The notes under the pieces are model-generated. The model made no database searches and had not been told where the DNA came from. It saw only the letters and a program-made list of their open reading frames with translations. The position numbers were made by a program, and so were the translations under genes. A stretch of DNA of 64,000 nt. It comes from Brevundimonas aurantiaca (GTDB lineage: Bacteria; Pseudomonadota; Alphaproteobacteria; Caulobacterales; Caulobacteraceae). This document shows, piece after piece, positions 44,150-53,396 of the stretch (positions are counted from its first letter, which is position 1; each line of letters opens with the position of its first letter). The stretch covers positions 62,001-126,000 of the forward strand of contig NZ_JACHOQ010000005.1 in NCBI RefSeq assembly GCF_014199955.1, read 5' to 3'.

Positions 44150-44734
44150 TCAGGCTTCGTCGCCGAAGCCTTCCTGTTGACCGGCGCCGCCTTCGATCAG
44201 CTCCTGGGCCGATTGCTCGGCGGCCTGGCGCTCATCGTCGAACTGGCTGCGGATCACGTCCTCGCCCTTGGCTTGGCGCTCGGCCTCGTCCATGGAGCGG
44301 GCGATGTTGATCTTGACCGTAGCGCGGACCTCGGCGTGCAGGCGGACCGGCACTTCGTGGACGCCCAGGGTCTTGATCGCCGTGTTCAGGACCACCTGCG
44401 AACGTTCGACCTTGCCGCCTTCGGCCTGGATGGCCTCGGCGACGTCGCGACCGGCGACCGAACCGTACAGCTGGCCGGTTTCACCGGCCTGACGGATCAT
44501 GATGTAGGTCTGGCCGTCGATCTTGTCGGCGATCTTCTGAGCCTCGGCCTTGTTCTTCTCGTTGCGCTGCTCGATGGCGGCGCGGTCGAGTTCGAAAGCC
44601 TTCAGATTGGCGGCGGTGGCCCGGCGGGCCTTGTCGCGCGGCAGAAGGAAGTTGCGGGCGAAGCCGTCCTTGACAGTGACGACGTCGCCGATGGCGCCGA
44701 GGTTATCGACGCGTTCCAGCAGAACGACCTTCAT
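44150..44734 (-). CDS. rplI: 50S ribosomal protein bL9
   Basis: A 194-aa ribosomal protein. The N-terminal domain (MKVVLLERVDNLGAIGDVVTVKDG, then ARNFLLP) binds 23S rRNA, a long helix follows, and the C-terminal domain has the GSV..DVAEAI region. An acidic, glutamine-rich tail of about 45 residues extends beyond the E. coli length, as in other alphaproteobacteria. It lies one base after rpsR in the ribosomal operon. Confidence 0.97.
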   Translation of the reverse strand: MKVVLLERVDNLGAIGDVVTVKDGFARNFLLPRDKARRATAANLKAFELDRAAIEQRNEKNKAEAQKIADKIDGQTYIMIRQAGETGQLYGSVAGRDVAEAIQAEGGKVERSQVVLNTAIKTLGVHEVPVRLHAEVRATVKINIARSMDEAERQAKGEDVIRSQFDDERQAAEQSAQELIEGGAGQQEGFGDEA

Positions 44735-44735
44735 C

Positions 44736-45014
44736 TTACTTCACCACATACGGCAGGAGGGCCAGATAGCGGGCGCGCTTGATGGCCTTGGCCAGTTCGC
44801 GCTGCTTCTTCTGGGAGACGGCGGTGATGCGCGAAGGCACGATCTTGCCGCGTTCGGAGACGTAGCGCTGCAGCAGCTTGACGTCCTTGTAGTCGATCTT
44901 CGGCGCATTGGCGCCCGAGAACGGGCAGACCTTGCGGCGACGATAGAAGGGGCGGCGGCCGGCGGAGCCGGAGCCGGCCGGGGCGCCCGGGGTGGGGGCA
45001 GTCGTGTCGGTCAT
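44736..45014 (-). CDS. rpsR: 30S ribosomal protein bS18
   Basis: A 92-aa small-subunit protein. The C-terminal part ([18 protein letters not shown], then [20 protein letters not shown]) is the bS18 core that pairs with bS6 on the platform. The N-terminal 25 residues are Ala/Gly/Thr-rich and extra. It lies between rpsF and rplI. Confidence 0.97.
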   Translation of the reverse strand: MTDTTAPTPGAPAGSGSAGRRPFYRRRKVCPFSGANAPKIDYKDVKLLQRYVSERGKIVPSRITAVSQKKQRELAKAIKRARYLALLPYVVK

Positions 45015-45026
45015 GATCCGGTTTCC

Positions 45027-45416
45027 TTATTCGGCGTCTGCGGCGTCGGCGTCGTCACGCGGGGTGCGCTCGCGTTCACGCTCGCGTTCGCGCTCGCGGC
45101 GGGCCAGAAGCGGCGACAGTTCCAGGTCCAGTTCCTCGACGCGGACGGTCAGCCAGCGCAGCACGTCTTCGTTGATCGACAGCTGACGCTCGACCTCGGC
45201 CATGGCGGCGGGAGGGGCGTCGACGGCCAGCAGCGAATAGTGAGCCTTGCGGTTCTTCTTCACGCGGTAGGTCAGGTTGCGCAGACCCCAGTACTCGATC
45301 TTGGCGACGGAGCCGCCGCCTTGCACGATCAGGTCCTTGATGGTGTCGTTCAGCGCTTCGGCCTGTTGCGCCGAGATGTCCTGGCGCGTCATGACCGTGT
45401 GCTCGTAAAGAGCCAT
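45027..45416 (-). CDS. rpsF: 30S ribosomal protein bS6
   Basis: A 129-aa protein with the bS6 fold: [15 protein letters not shown], then the [20 protein letters not shown] strand pair. A C-terminal tail of Arg-Glu repeats (about 103-115) and acidic residues follows. ATG 45416 has GGGAG 10 bases upstream. Some bacteria regulate this operon by bS6:bS18 binding to the leader; the 45417-45555 leader could be tested for that fold. Confidence 0.96.
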   Translation of the reverse strand: MALYEHTVMTRQDISAQQAEALNDTIKDLIVQGGGSVAKIEYWGLRNLTYRVKKNRKAHYSLLAVDAPPAAMAEVERQLSINEDVLRWLTVRVEELDLELSPLLARRERERERERERTPRDDADAADAE

Positions 45417-45555
45417 GCGGTAGTCTCCCTTGTAGGCGTCGGCGCGGAAACGACCGGGTAAGTCGATCTCCACGATGGCTCCTGGCGCGGCGGCGGGACC
45501 GGTTGTCCAACCCTTTGGCGTTCCGCGTCAGGACCGAAGCCCTGGAAAGCGGGGG

Positions 45556-45584
45556 CGTATAGGGGAAAAGGCGGGAACTGGCAA
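45556..45584 (-). promoter_or_regulatory. Promoter of the rpsF operon
   Basis: TTGCCA and TATACG are separated by exactly 17 bp on the minus strand, about 140 bp before the rpsF start. This is the clearest housekeeping-type promoter in the window and leaves a long leader suited to autoregulation. Confidence 0.65.
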
Positions 45585-45701
45585 GAACGGCGGGGCGTTG
45601 GGGTGAAAAGCGCCTGTGAGCAGGAGGTGAGCCTTCAGCGCGCGCCTCAGCGCACGTCTCACTCACTAGCGCTTTTCGCCAACCGCCCCTAAACCACCCC
45701 C

Positions 45702-47294
45702 ATGCCGAAGCTGACGTCAGCGGTCGATCCGCAAAGCCCCAAGTACAAGTCCCTGCACGCGCATAACAGCGCCCTGGTCGCCGAACTTCGCGACCATGTG
45801 GCCAAGGCCGCGCGCGGCGGCTCCGACAAGGCGCGCGAGCGTCACGTCGCCCGCGGCAAGTTGCTGCCGCGGGATCGGGTCGAGCGGTTGTTGGATCCCG
45901 GTTCGCCTTTCCTCGAGATCGGGCAGCTGGCCGCCCACGGCATGTATGACGGCGAAGCGCCGGGCGCCGGCGTCATCGCCGGGATCGGGCGGGTCTCAGG
46001 GCGCGAGGTCATGATCGTCGCCAACGACCCGACGGTGAAGGGCGGCGCCTACTTCCCGATGACGGTCAAGAAGCACCTGCGCGCCCAGGAGATCGCCGAG
46101 CAGAACCGTCTGCCGTGCGTCTATCTGGTCGACAGCGGCGGGGCCAACCTGCCGCACCAGGCCGAGGTGTTTCCCGACTGCGACCATTTCGGCCGCATAT
46201 TCTTCAACCAGGCGCGGATGAGCGCCAAGGGCGTCGCCCAGATCGCCTGCGTCATGGGCCTGTCCACCGCCGGCGGCGCCTATGTGCCGGCCATGTCGGA
46301 CGAGACCGTGATCGTGCGCAACCAGGGCGCCATCTTCCTGGCCGGCCCGCCGCTGGTGAAGGCCGCCACCGGCGAGGTCATCTCGGCCGAGGAACTGGGC
46401 GGGGCCGAAACGCACGGCCGCCGCTCGGGCGTGGTCGATCATGTCGCCGAGAACGACGAACACGCGCTGGAGATCGTGCGGTCGATCGTCGCCAATCTGA
46501 ACACGACCAAGGCCGTGGAGCTGGATGTGCGCGAACCCCGCGCGCCGGCCTTCGATCCGGCCGAACTGTATGGGCTGATCCCGGAGGACGTCCGCGCGCC
46601 CTATGACGTGCGCGAGGTGATCGCCCGTCTGGTCGACGGGTCGGAGTTCGACGAGTTCAAGGCCCTTTACGGCTCCACCCTGGTGTGCGGCTTCGCCCGC
46701 ATCTGGGGCTATCCGGTCGCCATCCTGGCCAACAACGGCGTCATCTTCTCCGAGAGCGCCCAGAAGGGCGCCCACTTCATCGAACTGGCCTGCAAGCGCA
46801 AGATTCCGCTGCTGTTCCTGCAAAACATCTCGGGCTTCATGGTCGGCGGCAAGTATGAGGCGGGCGGCATCGCCAAGGACGGCGCCAAGCTGGTGACGGC
46901 CGTCGCCTCGGCCGAGGTTCCGAAGTTCACCGTCCTGATCGGCGGCAGCTTCGGGGCCGGAAACTACGGTATGTGCGGCCGCGCCTATTCGCCGCGCTTC
47001 CTCTTCACCTGGCCCAACAGCCGGATCGGCGTCATGGGCGGCGAACAGGCGGCCAGCGTCCTGGCCACCGTCCATCGCGACGCCGAGACCTGGTCGCCCG
47101 AGGAGGCCGAAGCCTTCAAGGCGCCGATCCGCCAGAAGTACGAGGACGAAGGCAATCCCTATTACGCCACCGCCCGCCTGTGGGACGACGGCGTGATCGA
47201 CCCGGCCCAGACGCGCGACGTGCTCGGGCTGGCTATATCGGCGAGCCTGAACGCCCCGATCCCGGAGACGACCTTCGGCCTGTTTAGGATGTAG
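45702..47294 (+). CDS. mccB: Methylcrotonoyl-CoA carboxylase, beta (carboxyltransferase) subunit
   Basis: A 530-aa biotin-dependent carboxyltransferase of leucine breakdown. It contains both acyl-CoA carboxyltransferase halves. Motifs include [46 protein letters not shown] with the oxyanion glycines, and [15 protein letters not shown], which is typical of MCC rather than propionyl-CoA carboxylase. It should act with a biotin-carrying alpha subunit, which is not in the window. It is followed by an unrelated insert and then a hydratase gene. Confidence 0.93.
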   Translation: MPKLTSAVDPQSPKYKSLHAHNSALVAELRDHVAKAARGGSDKARERHVARGKLLPRDRVERLLDPGSPFLEIGQLAAHGMYDGEAPGAGVIAGIGRVSGREVMIVANDPTVKGGAYFPMTVKKHLRAQEIAEQNRLPCVYLVDSGGANLPHQAEVFPDCDHFGRIFFNQARMSAKGVAQIACVMGLSTAGGAYVPAMSDETVIVRNQGAIFLAGPPLVKAATGEVISAEELGGAETHGRRSGVVDHVAENDEHALEIVRSIVANLNTTKAVELDVREPRAPAFDPAELYGLIPEDVRAPYDVREVIARLVDGSEFDEFKALYGSTLVCGFARIWGYPVAILANNGVIFSESAQKGAHFIELACKRKIPLLFLQNISGFMVGGKYEAGGIAKDGAKLVTAVASAEVPKFTVLIGGSFGAGNYGMCGRAYSPRFLFTWPNSRIGVMGGEQAASVLATVHRDAETWSPEEAEAFKAPIRQKYEDEGNPYYATARLWDDGVIDPAQTRDVLGLAISASLNAPIPETTFGLFRM

Positions 47295-47360
47295 CATAAG
47301 ACAGCTGTACTTCTCGCAGGGCGCCTCATATCGTCGGTCTATCAGATTTGGGGATCTTTT

Positions 47361-48746
47361 ATGCCGACGGTTACGCCTGCCCAAGTTGCAGCCAAGCTGG
47401 CTCCAATCCTTCGCTTGCATTCTCAGGATCCGCATCGGCCGATAGCTGTCGAGACATTTCTCAGCCGCTGCCAGTTGGTCAGCGGTAGCGGAGAACTTTC
47501 ATCCGGGGGCGCTGACTTACCCTCAGGCATGTCCGTTCTCGACGCCGGGCCGATGACTCCGGATAAGTTGAAAGCGGGATCCTCCAGCACTGCCTTCGGC
47601 GGTGGAGAGATCGACAATATTTCATTGTTTCCTCTTCCGGCTGCGCCGGGCTCAGCACCGGTCGCTGATTGGAGCTGGGTGTCGCTTTGGCAAGGTTATT
47701 TCAGCGATATAGGCGAGCTTCTCCCCTCGTCTCCGTCGGTGATCCCCGTATCCGACCCTCATTTCTATAACTATCAGCTCGAAACGTTCTTAGGTCAGCA
47801 TGGACCTACAAATAGAACGATCACCGCGCCGATGTACGTCCGCATCGCAATGCGGGACGACTACTATCTTATTTCTTACTTCGGCTTCTTTGCATATAAT
47901 GGGGGGCTGGGTCCGCAGACGTCTTACGCCTCACGGCCGCTGGGTTCGGGCTCCGGATTCGGCGCTCACATAGGGGACTGGATTCGTCTCACCGCCAAGG
48001 TGAAGATCAATCAGGACAAGGTGTCGTTGCTCTATGTCGATTATGAAGCCCATGGCGATCCCAACATTGTCACATCTTCGAATTTTTCAGACCTGACGCT
48101 TGACCAAGTGCCTCGTCTGAACGGCTATGCGGCTTGGCACAGCCATGAGCTTTACACGACCGCCGGCGTCCATATGAGGACGGAGACCGGCTTTACGGCG
48201 AACGATTATACAGACGATGTGGGGCCAGTCTGGGACACGGCGCCGAACCTCACCTTCATTTCCGATGATGGCCCAGCATGGGTTTTCTACAACGGCTTGT
48301 GGGGCGCCAACATCACCGTGTCCGGCTTCATTCAAAACTATCTCAAGAACGGGCCGCAGGGGCCGGCATTCCACTGGTATTGGACCTCCGAAACGAAAGA
48401 CGGCCAGTCGCCGATCGTGCAGTGGAGGGACAATCAAGCTCCGCAACTGCCTCCCACCACCGGCGTGAACTGGAGTCTCTCGCCAGGGACTTACGTCTAT
48501 CCACGCACGCCGATTACGGCCTCGTGGGCGGCTGTGCCACAAGCCACATCATATGTGCTCAACCTGTATAGGAACGACGCCTGCATTCTGACAACAACAG
48601 TGTCCGGCACGCAGTTCACCTATAATATAACCGGCCCCGATATGTACTTCAGTCTGACCTTGGAAGTCATCGCCATGGGCCTCAACACCCAGCCAGGCGT
48701 GCCGTGTCGGTCCAGCTCCTTCTATTGCGGCAACTCCACGGGTTAG
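47361..48746 (+). CDS. Vps62-like (DUF946-type) protein with FN3-like C-terminus, foreign composition
   Basis: A 461-aa protein. The N-terminal segment (PILRLHSQDPHRPIAVETFL, residues 15-34) and the central GAHIGDWIRLT (201-211) and AAWHSHELY (257-265) motifs resemble the Vps62/DUF946 group of fungi, plants and some bacteria. Residues about 375-455 look like a fibronectin-type III domain (WAAVPQATSYVLNLYRN). No signal peptide or membrane helix is seen. Its DNA is visibly richer in A and T, with codons such as ATA, TTA, AGG and TCA rare in the neighbours. This suggests acquisition by transfer between two leucine-pathway genes. Function unknown. Confidence 0.65.
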   Translation: MPTVTPAQVAAKLAPILRLHSQDPHRPIAVETFLSRCQLVSGSGELSSGGADLPSGMSVLDAGPMTPDKLKAGSSSTAFGGGEIDNISLFPLPAAPGSAPVADWSWVSLWQGYFSDIGELLPSSPSVIPVSDPHFYNYQLETFLGQHGPTNRTITAPMYVRIAMRDDYYLISYFGFFAYNGGLGPQTSYASRPLGSGSGFGAHIGDWIRLTAKVKINQDKVSLLYVDYEAHGDPNIVTSSNFSDLTLDQVPRLNGYAAWHSHELYTTAGVHMRTETGFTANDYTDDVGPVWDTAPNLTFISDDGPAWVFYNGLWGANITVSGFIQNYLKNGPQGPAFHWYWTSETKDGQSPIVQWRDNQAPQLPPTTGVNWSLSPGTYVYPRTPITASWAAVPQATSYVLNLYRNDACILTTTVSGTQFTYNITGPDMYFSLTLEVIAMGLNTQPGVPCRSSSFYCGNSTG

Positions 48747-48853
48747 TTTCCCGTGAAGGCTGAGCGAGTTGGCGATCGAATCGAGGAGGGTTGCGTTTCC
48801 GTTTGACGTGGAGCGCGTTAGGCTCTCGTGTATCGAATATCCGAGATCAAGAC

Positions 48854-49753
48854 ATGGCCGAGCAACCGAACGACGCCGACATCAACGCTCTGGACGTCAC
48901 CGACGCGGAGGCGGCGGAGATCAACAGCATCGCCCATCCCCTGGTCGCGGACGCCGCGCCGGACGCCAATCACAATCTGGTTCGGATCGACGCCACCACC
49001 GACGGCGTCGTCTTCGTCACCCTCAACCGGCCGGAAAAGAAGAACGCCTTCGACGCCGCCACCATCGCCGCCCTGCATGAGGCGTTCGAGACCCTGCACG
49101 GCGCCGACCATGTGCGCGCGGTCTTCATTCGCGGGGCGGGCGGAACCTTCAGCGCCGGGGCCGATCTGAACTGGATGCGTGACGCGGCGGACTGGTCCGA
49201 GGCCGACAATCGCGACGACGCCCTGGGGCTGGCACGGATGCTGAAGGCCCTGCACGACGTCCCCGCCCTGACCTGCGCCGTCGTTGAGGGCGCGGCCATG
49301 GGCGGCGGGGCCGGAATCGTCGCCGCCTGCGACATGGCCGTGGCGGTCGAGGGCGCGCGTTTCGCCTTTTCCGAGGTCAAGCTGGGCCTGATCCCGGCCA
49401 CCATCGCCCCCTATGTGATCGAGGCCGTCGGGGCCCGCCGCGCCCGCCAACTGTTTCTGACCGCCAACAGTTTCGACGCCGACTACGCCGCCCATGCGGG
49501 ACTGATCGACCTGGTCCTGCCCCAGGGTTCGGTCGATGAGTTCATCACCATGTTGACCGACAGCCTGGGCGGCAATGCGCCCGGCGCCATGGGCGAGGCC
49601 AAGCGGCTGGTCAACGACATCGCCGGCCACAGGATCGATCACGGCCTGATGGACGATACGGCCAGACGGATCGCCCGGGCGCGGGTCTCGGCCGAGGGGC
49701 AGGAGGGGGTTCGCGCCTTTCTGGACAAGCGCAAGCCGAGCTGGACGGTCTGA
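48854..49753 (+). CDS. Enoyl-CoA hydratase-family protein, probably methylglutaconyl-CoA hydratase
   Basis: A 299-aa crotonase-fold enzyme. It has NRPEKKNAFD, the oxyanion-hole GTFSAGADLNWMRD, and EGAAMGGGAGIVAACD with FSEVKLGLIPATI. The ADLNWM motif and the mccB neighbour favour the hydratase of leucine breakdown (liuC). The N-terminal 45 residues are acidic and extra. ATG 48854 has a weak ribosome site; a TTGACG at 48803-48808 may be part of its own promoter, since the Vps62-like gene separates it from mccB. Confidence 0.88.
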   Translation: MAEQPNDADINALDVTDAEAAEINSIAHPLVADAAPDANHNLVRIDATTDGVVFVTLNRPEKKNAFDAATIAALHEAFETLHGADHVRAVFIRGAGGTFSAGADLNWMRDAADWSEADNRDDALGLARMLKALHDVPALTCAVVEGAAMGGGAGIVAACDMAVAVEGARFAFSEVKLGLIPATIAPYVIEAVGARRARQLFLTANSFDADYAAHAGLIDLVLPQGSVDEFITMLTDSLGGNAPGAMGEAKRLVNDIAGHRIDHGLMDDTARRIARARVSAEGQEGVRAFLDKRKPSWTV

Positions 49754-49827
49754 CCGCCATCGCCTTGATGCCGCCAGAAAAGCCGTGCGGTATAGCCCGG
49801 CTTGAAGCCTCCATTCCTTGGATGACG

Positions 49828-51228
49828 ATGAAGACCCGACCGATCGTGCTCGTCGCCGCCCTGGCCCTTTCGGCCTGCGGCAATCCCACCTCGACCAAGG
49901 CGCAGGAGGGCGAGTTCGCCCAGCCCACGCGCACCGCCCCCAGCGATGCGGCGGGGATGAAGTCCAGCTTCGCCCCTGTGGTGCGCTCGGCCGCTCCGGC
50001 TGTGGTCAATATTTCGGCGCGCAGCGTGCAGCGGGTTCAGGTCGATCCCTTCTTCCAGTTTTTCGGCGGCGGCATCCCCCAGGCGCGGGTGGCCGAATCC
50101 GTGGGGTCGGGGGTCATCGTCCGGTCGGACGGGATCGTGGTGACCAACAACCACGTCATCGACGGCGCCCAGCAGATCAAGGTGGTGCTGAACGATCGGC
50201 GCGAGTTTCCCGCCACCGTCATCCTGGCTGACGAGCGCAGCGACATCGCCGTGCTGCGGCTGGAGAACGTCAGCGACCGCCTGCCGGTCCTGGCCATCGA
50301 CGATCAGGAAGAACAGCAGGTCGGCGATCTGGTCCTGGCCATCGGCAATCCCTTCGGCGTGGGCCAGACCGTGACCAACGGCATCATCTCGGCCCTGAAC
50401 CGGACCGAGACGGGCATTTCCGACTCAGGCTCCTTCATCCAGACCGATGCGGCCATCAACCCGGGCAATTCGGGCGGGGCGCTGGTGGACATGGACGGCG
50501 ACCTGATCGGCATCAACACCGCCATCTTCTCGCGCTCGGGCTCGTCGGCCGGGGTCGGGTTCGCCGTGCCGGCCGCCATGGTCAAGCGGGTGGTCGACAG
50601 CGCCCTGGGCGGCGCCAAGACGGTGGTGCGGCCCTGGCTGGGGGTGAAGGGCGACACGGTCACCGGCGACATCGCCGGCAGCCTGGGCCTTTCCCGCCCG
50701 CAGGGGCTGGTGGTCACCGACGTCTATCCGAACAGCCCGGCCGCCCGCGCGGGGGTGCGTCAGGGCGACGTGATCACGGCGATCGACGGCCAGGAGATCA
50801 ACGACCAGGGCGGGCTGAACTACCGCATCGGCTCCCGCGCGCCCAATGATCAGGTGCAGGTGGCCATCCTGCGCGACGGGCGGGTCCAGACGCTGACGGC
50901 GCGGGTGCAAACCCTGCCGGGCGAGGCTGATCCCGACAAGGGCCTCGTTATCCAGCAAGGGCCGTTGCAAGGGGCCATGGTGGCGCAACTCACGCCGGCC
51001 CTGGCGGATCGGCTTGGCGGCGATCCCTTCGCCACCGGAGTGGTCGTGCTCGGCGTCTCCGGTCGAGGCTATGCGGCCAGCGTCTTCCGCCAGAACGATT
51101 TGCTGATCGCGATCAACGGCCGTCAAATTTCCACAGCCGCTGACGCTCAGGCCGCCAGCGCTGGGCGCGGCCCTTGGGAGGTGGTCATCAATCGCGGCGG
51201 TCGGCAAATCCGAGGCGTTCTGCGCTAG
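49828..51228 (+). CDS. HtrA/DegP-family serine protease, lipoprotein
   Basis: A 466-aa periplasmic quality-control protease. The signal ends LSAC, so it is a lipoprotein, unlike typical DegP; Gly follows the cysteine, which favours outer-membrane sorting. The trypsin-like domain has its triad in NNHVID (His), SDIAVLR (Asp) and NPGNSGGAL (Ser). Two PDZ domains follow (about 265-355 and 385-460, with GVRQGDVITAIDG). ATG 49828 is chosen since GGA lies 5 bases upstream; ATG 49822 is possible. Confidence 0.92.
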   Translation: MKTRPIVLVAALALSACGNPTSTKAQEGEFAQPTRTAPSDAAGMKSSFAPVVRSAAPAVVNISARSVQRVQVDPFFQFFGGGIPQARVAESVGSGVIVRSDGIVVTNNHVIDGAQQIKVVLNDRREFPATVILADERSDIAVLRLENVSDRLPVLAIDDQEEQQVGDLVLAIGNPFGVGQTVTNGIISALNRTETGISDSGSFIQTDAAINPGNSGGALVDMDGDLIGINTAIFSRSGSSAGVGFAVPAAMVKRVVDSALGGAKTVVRPWLGVKGDTVTGDIAGSLGLSRPQGLVVTDVYPNSPAARAGVRQGDVITAIDGQEINDQGGLNYRIGSRAPNDQVQVAILRDGRVQTLTARVQTLPGEADPDKGLVIQQGPLQGAMVAQLTPALADRLGGDPFATGVVVLGVSGRGYAASVFRQNDLLIAINGRQISTAADAQAASAGRGPWEVVINRGGRQIRGVLR

Positions 51229-51558
51229 GCCGCTCCGCCATTGGACAAAAAAAGGTGTCCGATGTGTCCGATCTGTCCGACAGGTTTTGTTTTCTAACGA
51301 GAAATGGCCGGACGCTGCTCGGACTGTCCGGCTGCCGCCGCGCTCTGCTCCTTCTGCGATGTCAAAGACCGGGCGTCATTATAGGGCCCTCGGGAGGGGC
51401 GCCGGGTAGTTCGACGGGCGAAGCCGCAAGCCGTTGAAACAAGGAGCGGGTTTTCGCGACATTGGACGAGAAACCCAGGGATGGCCGGCAGGCGGAGGGC
51501 TGGGGATCGAGCGCTGCGAGGGCTCTCGCTGACCGGACGGGGCGAGAGCCTGATCGTC
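51229..51558. other. 330-bp intergenic gap with short repeats
   Basis: No gene is supported. Near its left end GTGTCCGAT occurs twice and CTGTCCGAC once, in tandem (51255-51281). A GCCGGAC/GTCCGGC inverted repeat (7-bp arms) follows at about 51308-51333. The convergent neighbours make this a likely transcript-end region for htrA, but no clear U-run hairpin is visible. Confidence 0.6.
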
Positions 51559-51981
51559 TCAACCCTTCATCGGCCCGCCGATCGACCAGGTGTGGCCGAA
51601 GGGGTCGCGCAGGACGCCGTAGCGGTCGCCCCAGAACTGGTCCGCCATGTCGAGAACCGGTTCTGCACCCCCGACCGTCAGGGCGCGGGTCCACCAGGCG
51701 TCCGGATCTTCGACCTGAAGGTGCAGGGTCACGCCGGCGGGGCGGACGTCCTGGCTGCCCGTATATTCCGGGAACTCGTCGTTCAGCATCAGGCTGGCGC
51801 CGTTGATCCTCAGATGGGCGTGCATCAACCGTTCCCCGTCGTCCGCCAGCCGCCGATCCAGCACTTCCGCGCCGAAGGCGATGGTGTAGAAATCGACGGC
51901 GGCGGCGGCGCCCCGCGACGGAATGGTCAGGTGCGGGGTTAGGCCGCCAGTCGGACCTTGGTTCGGATGGGCGTCGGTCAT
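51559..51981 (-). CDS. VOC/PhnB-like glyoxalase-fold protein
   Basis: A 140-aa protein of the vicinal-oxygen-chelate superfamily, closest to the PhnB/YdcE-type group. It has LTIPSRGAAAAVDFYTIAFGA, the AHLRINGASLMLNDE strand, and a final GDRYGVLRDPFGHTWSIG motif. A metal-binding Glu or His pattern is only partial, so catalysis is uncertain. It is divergent from rarA. Confidence 0.85.
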   Translation of the reverse strand: MTDAHPNQGPTGGLTPHLTIPSRGAAAAVDFYTIAFGAEVLDRRLADDGERLMHAHLRINGASLMLNDEFPEYTGSQDVRPAGVTLHLQVEDPDAWWTRALTVGGAEPVLDMADQFWGDRYGVLRDPFGHTWSIGGPMKG

Positions 51982-52051
51982 GAGGGCTCTCTATGGCGCT
52001 GACCCATACTAACGGGTGAAAACCGCTTTAGGCACGACTACATAGGTCGCA

Positions 52052-53380
52052 ATGAGCGATCTTTTCGAAGCCTCCGGCATCCTGCCCCCCGATGCGCCCC
52101 TGGCGGACCGGCTGCGACCGCGCACGTTGGAGGAGGTGGTGGGCCAGGATCATCTGTTGGGACCGGGCGGTCCCATCCGGCGGATGATCGAGGCGGGGCG
52201 GCTGGGCTCCATGATCCTGTGGGGGCCGCCCGGCACCGGCAAGACCACCATCGCCCGGCTGCTGGCCCAGGCTGCGGGCTATGAATACCAGTCGATCAGC
52301 GCCGTCTTTTCCGGGGTCGCCGATCTGAAGAAGGCGTTCGAGGCGGCGCGGATGCGGCGGGCGGCGGGGCAGAGCACCCTGTTGTTCGTCGACGAGATCC
52401 ACCGCTTCAACCGCGCCCAGCAGGACGGATTCCTGCCCTTCGTCGAGGCGGGGATCGTGACCCTGGTGGGGGCCACGACCGAGAACCCCAGTTTCGAACT
52501 GAACGGGGCGCTGCTGTCGCGGTCCCAGGTCTATGTGCTGAAGCGGTTGGACGACGCGGCGCTGGATCAGTTGTTGGCGCGGGCCGAAGCCCATATGGAG
52601 CGCGCCCTGCCTCTGTCGCCCGAGGCGCGTCAGGCCATGCTGGCCCTGGCCGACGGCGACGGCCGCTATCTGCTGACCATGTCAGAGGTGTTGTTCGACC
52701 TGCCCAAGGGCGAGACCCTGGATGTGCAAGGGCTGGCGGGGGTGCTGCAACGCCGCGCGCCCGCTTACGACAAGTCGCGAGAAGAACACTACAACCTCAT
52801 ATCCGCCCTGCATAAATCGGTGCGGGGGTCGGACCCGGACGCGGCCCTCTACTGGCTGGCGCGAATGCTGAATGGGGGCGAAGATCCGCTGTATCTGGCG
52901 CGGCGCATCGTGCGGATGGCGGTCGAGGACATCGGCGAGGCGGACCCCCTGTCGATCCTGGTCGCCAACGCCGCCAAGGATGCGTATGATTTCCTGGGCA
53001 GCCCGGAGGGCGAACTGGCCCTGGCCCAGGCCGTGGTCCACCTGGCCACAGCGCCCAAGTCGGTGGGGGTGTACGAAGCCTTCAAGGCGGCGAAGAAGGC
53101 GGCCTATGAGACCGGCTCCCTGATGCCGCCCGCCCATATCCGCAACGCCCCGACGAAGCTGATGAAACAGCTCGGCTACGGCAAGGGCTACCAGTACGAT
53201 CCGGACACGCCCGAAGGCTTTTCCGGCGCCGACTTCTTCCCCGACGAGATGGAGCGCCGCATCTTCTACAGACCCAAGGGCGAGGGGCATGAGGAGAAGG
53301 TCAAGGCGCGGCTGGAGCGCTGGGCCGAGATGCGGGCGCGAATGGCCAAAGAGGCGGCGGTGGACGGGGCGGGGGACTGA
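52052..53380 (+). CDS. rarA: Replication-associated recombination protein RarA (MgsA)
   Basis: A 442-aa clamp-loader-like AAA+ ATPase acting at stalled forks. It has RPRTLEEVVGQDHLLG, Walker A GPPGTGKTT, Walker B LLFVDEIHRFN, sensor-1 GATTENPSFE, and the C-terminal MgsA domain with RMLNGGEDPLYLARR. It is the first gene of a plus-strand run with a pseudouridine synthase 16 bp downstream. Confidence 0.96.
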   Translation: MSDLFEASGILPPDAPLADRLRPRTLEEVVGQDHLLGPGGPIRRMIEAGRLGSMILWGPPGTGKTTIARLLAQAAGYEYQSISAVFSGVADLKKAFEAARMRRAAGQSTLLFVDEIHRFNRAQQDGFLPFVEAGIVTLVGATTENPSFELNGALLSRSQVYVLKRLDDAALDQLLARAEAHMERALPLSPEARQAMLALADGDGRYLLTMSEVLFDLPKGETLDVQGLAGVLQRRAPAYDKSREEHYNLISALHKSVRGSDPDAALYWLARMLNGGEDPLYLARRIVRMAVEDIGEADPLSILVANAAKDAYDFLGSPEGELALAQAVVHLATAPKSVGVYEAFKAAKKAAYETGSLMPPAHIRNAPTKLMKQLGYGKGYQYDPDTPEGFSGADFFPDEMERRIFYRPKGEGHEEKVKARLERWAEMRARMAKEAAVDGAGD

Positions 53381-53396
53381 CCTCTAGAAGCCCCCG

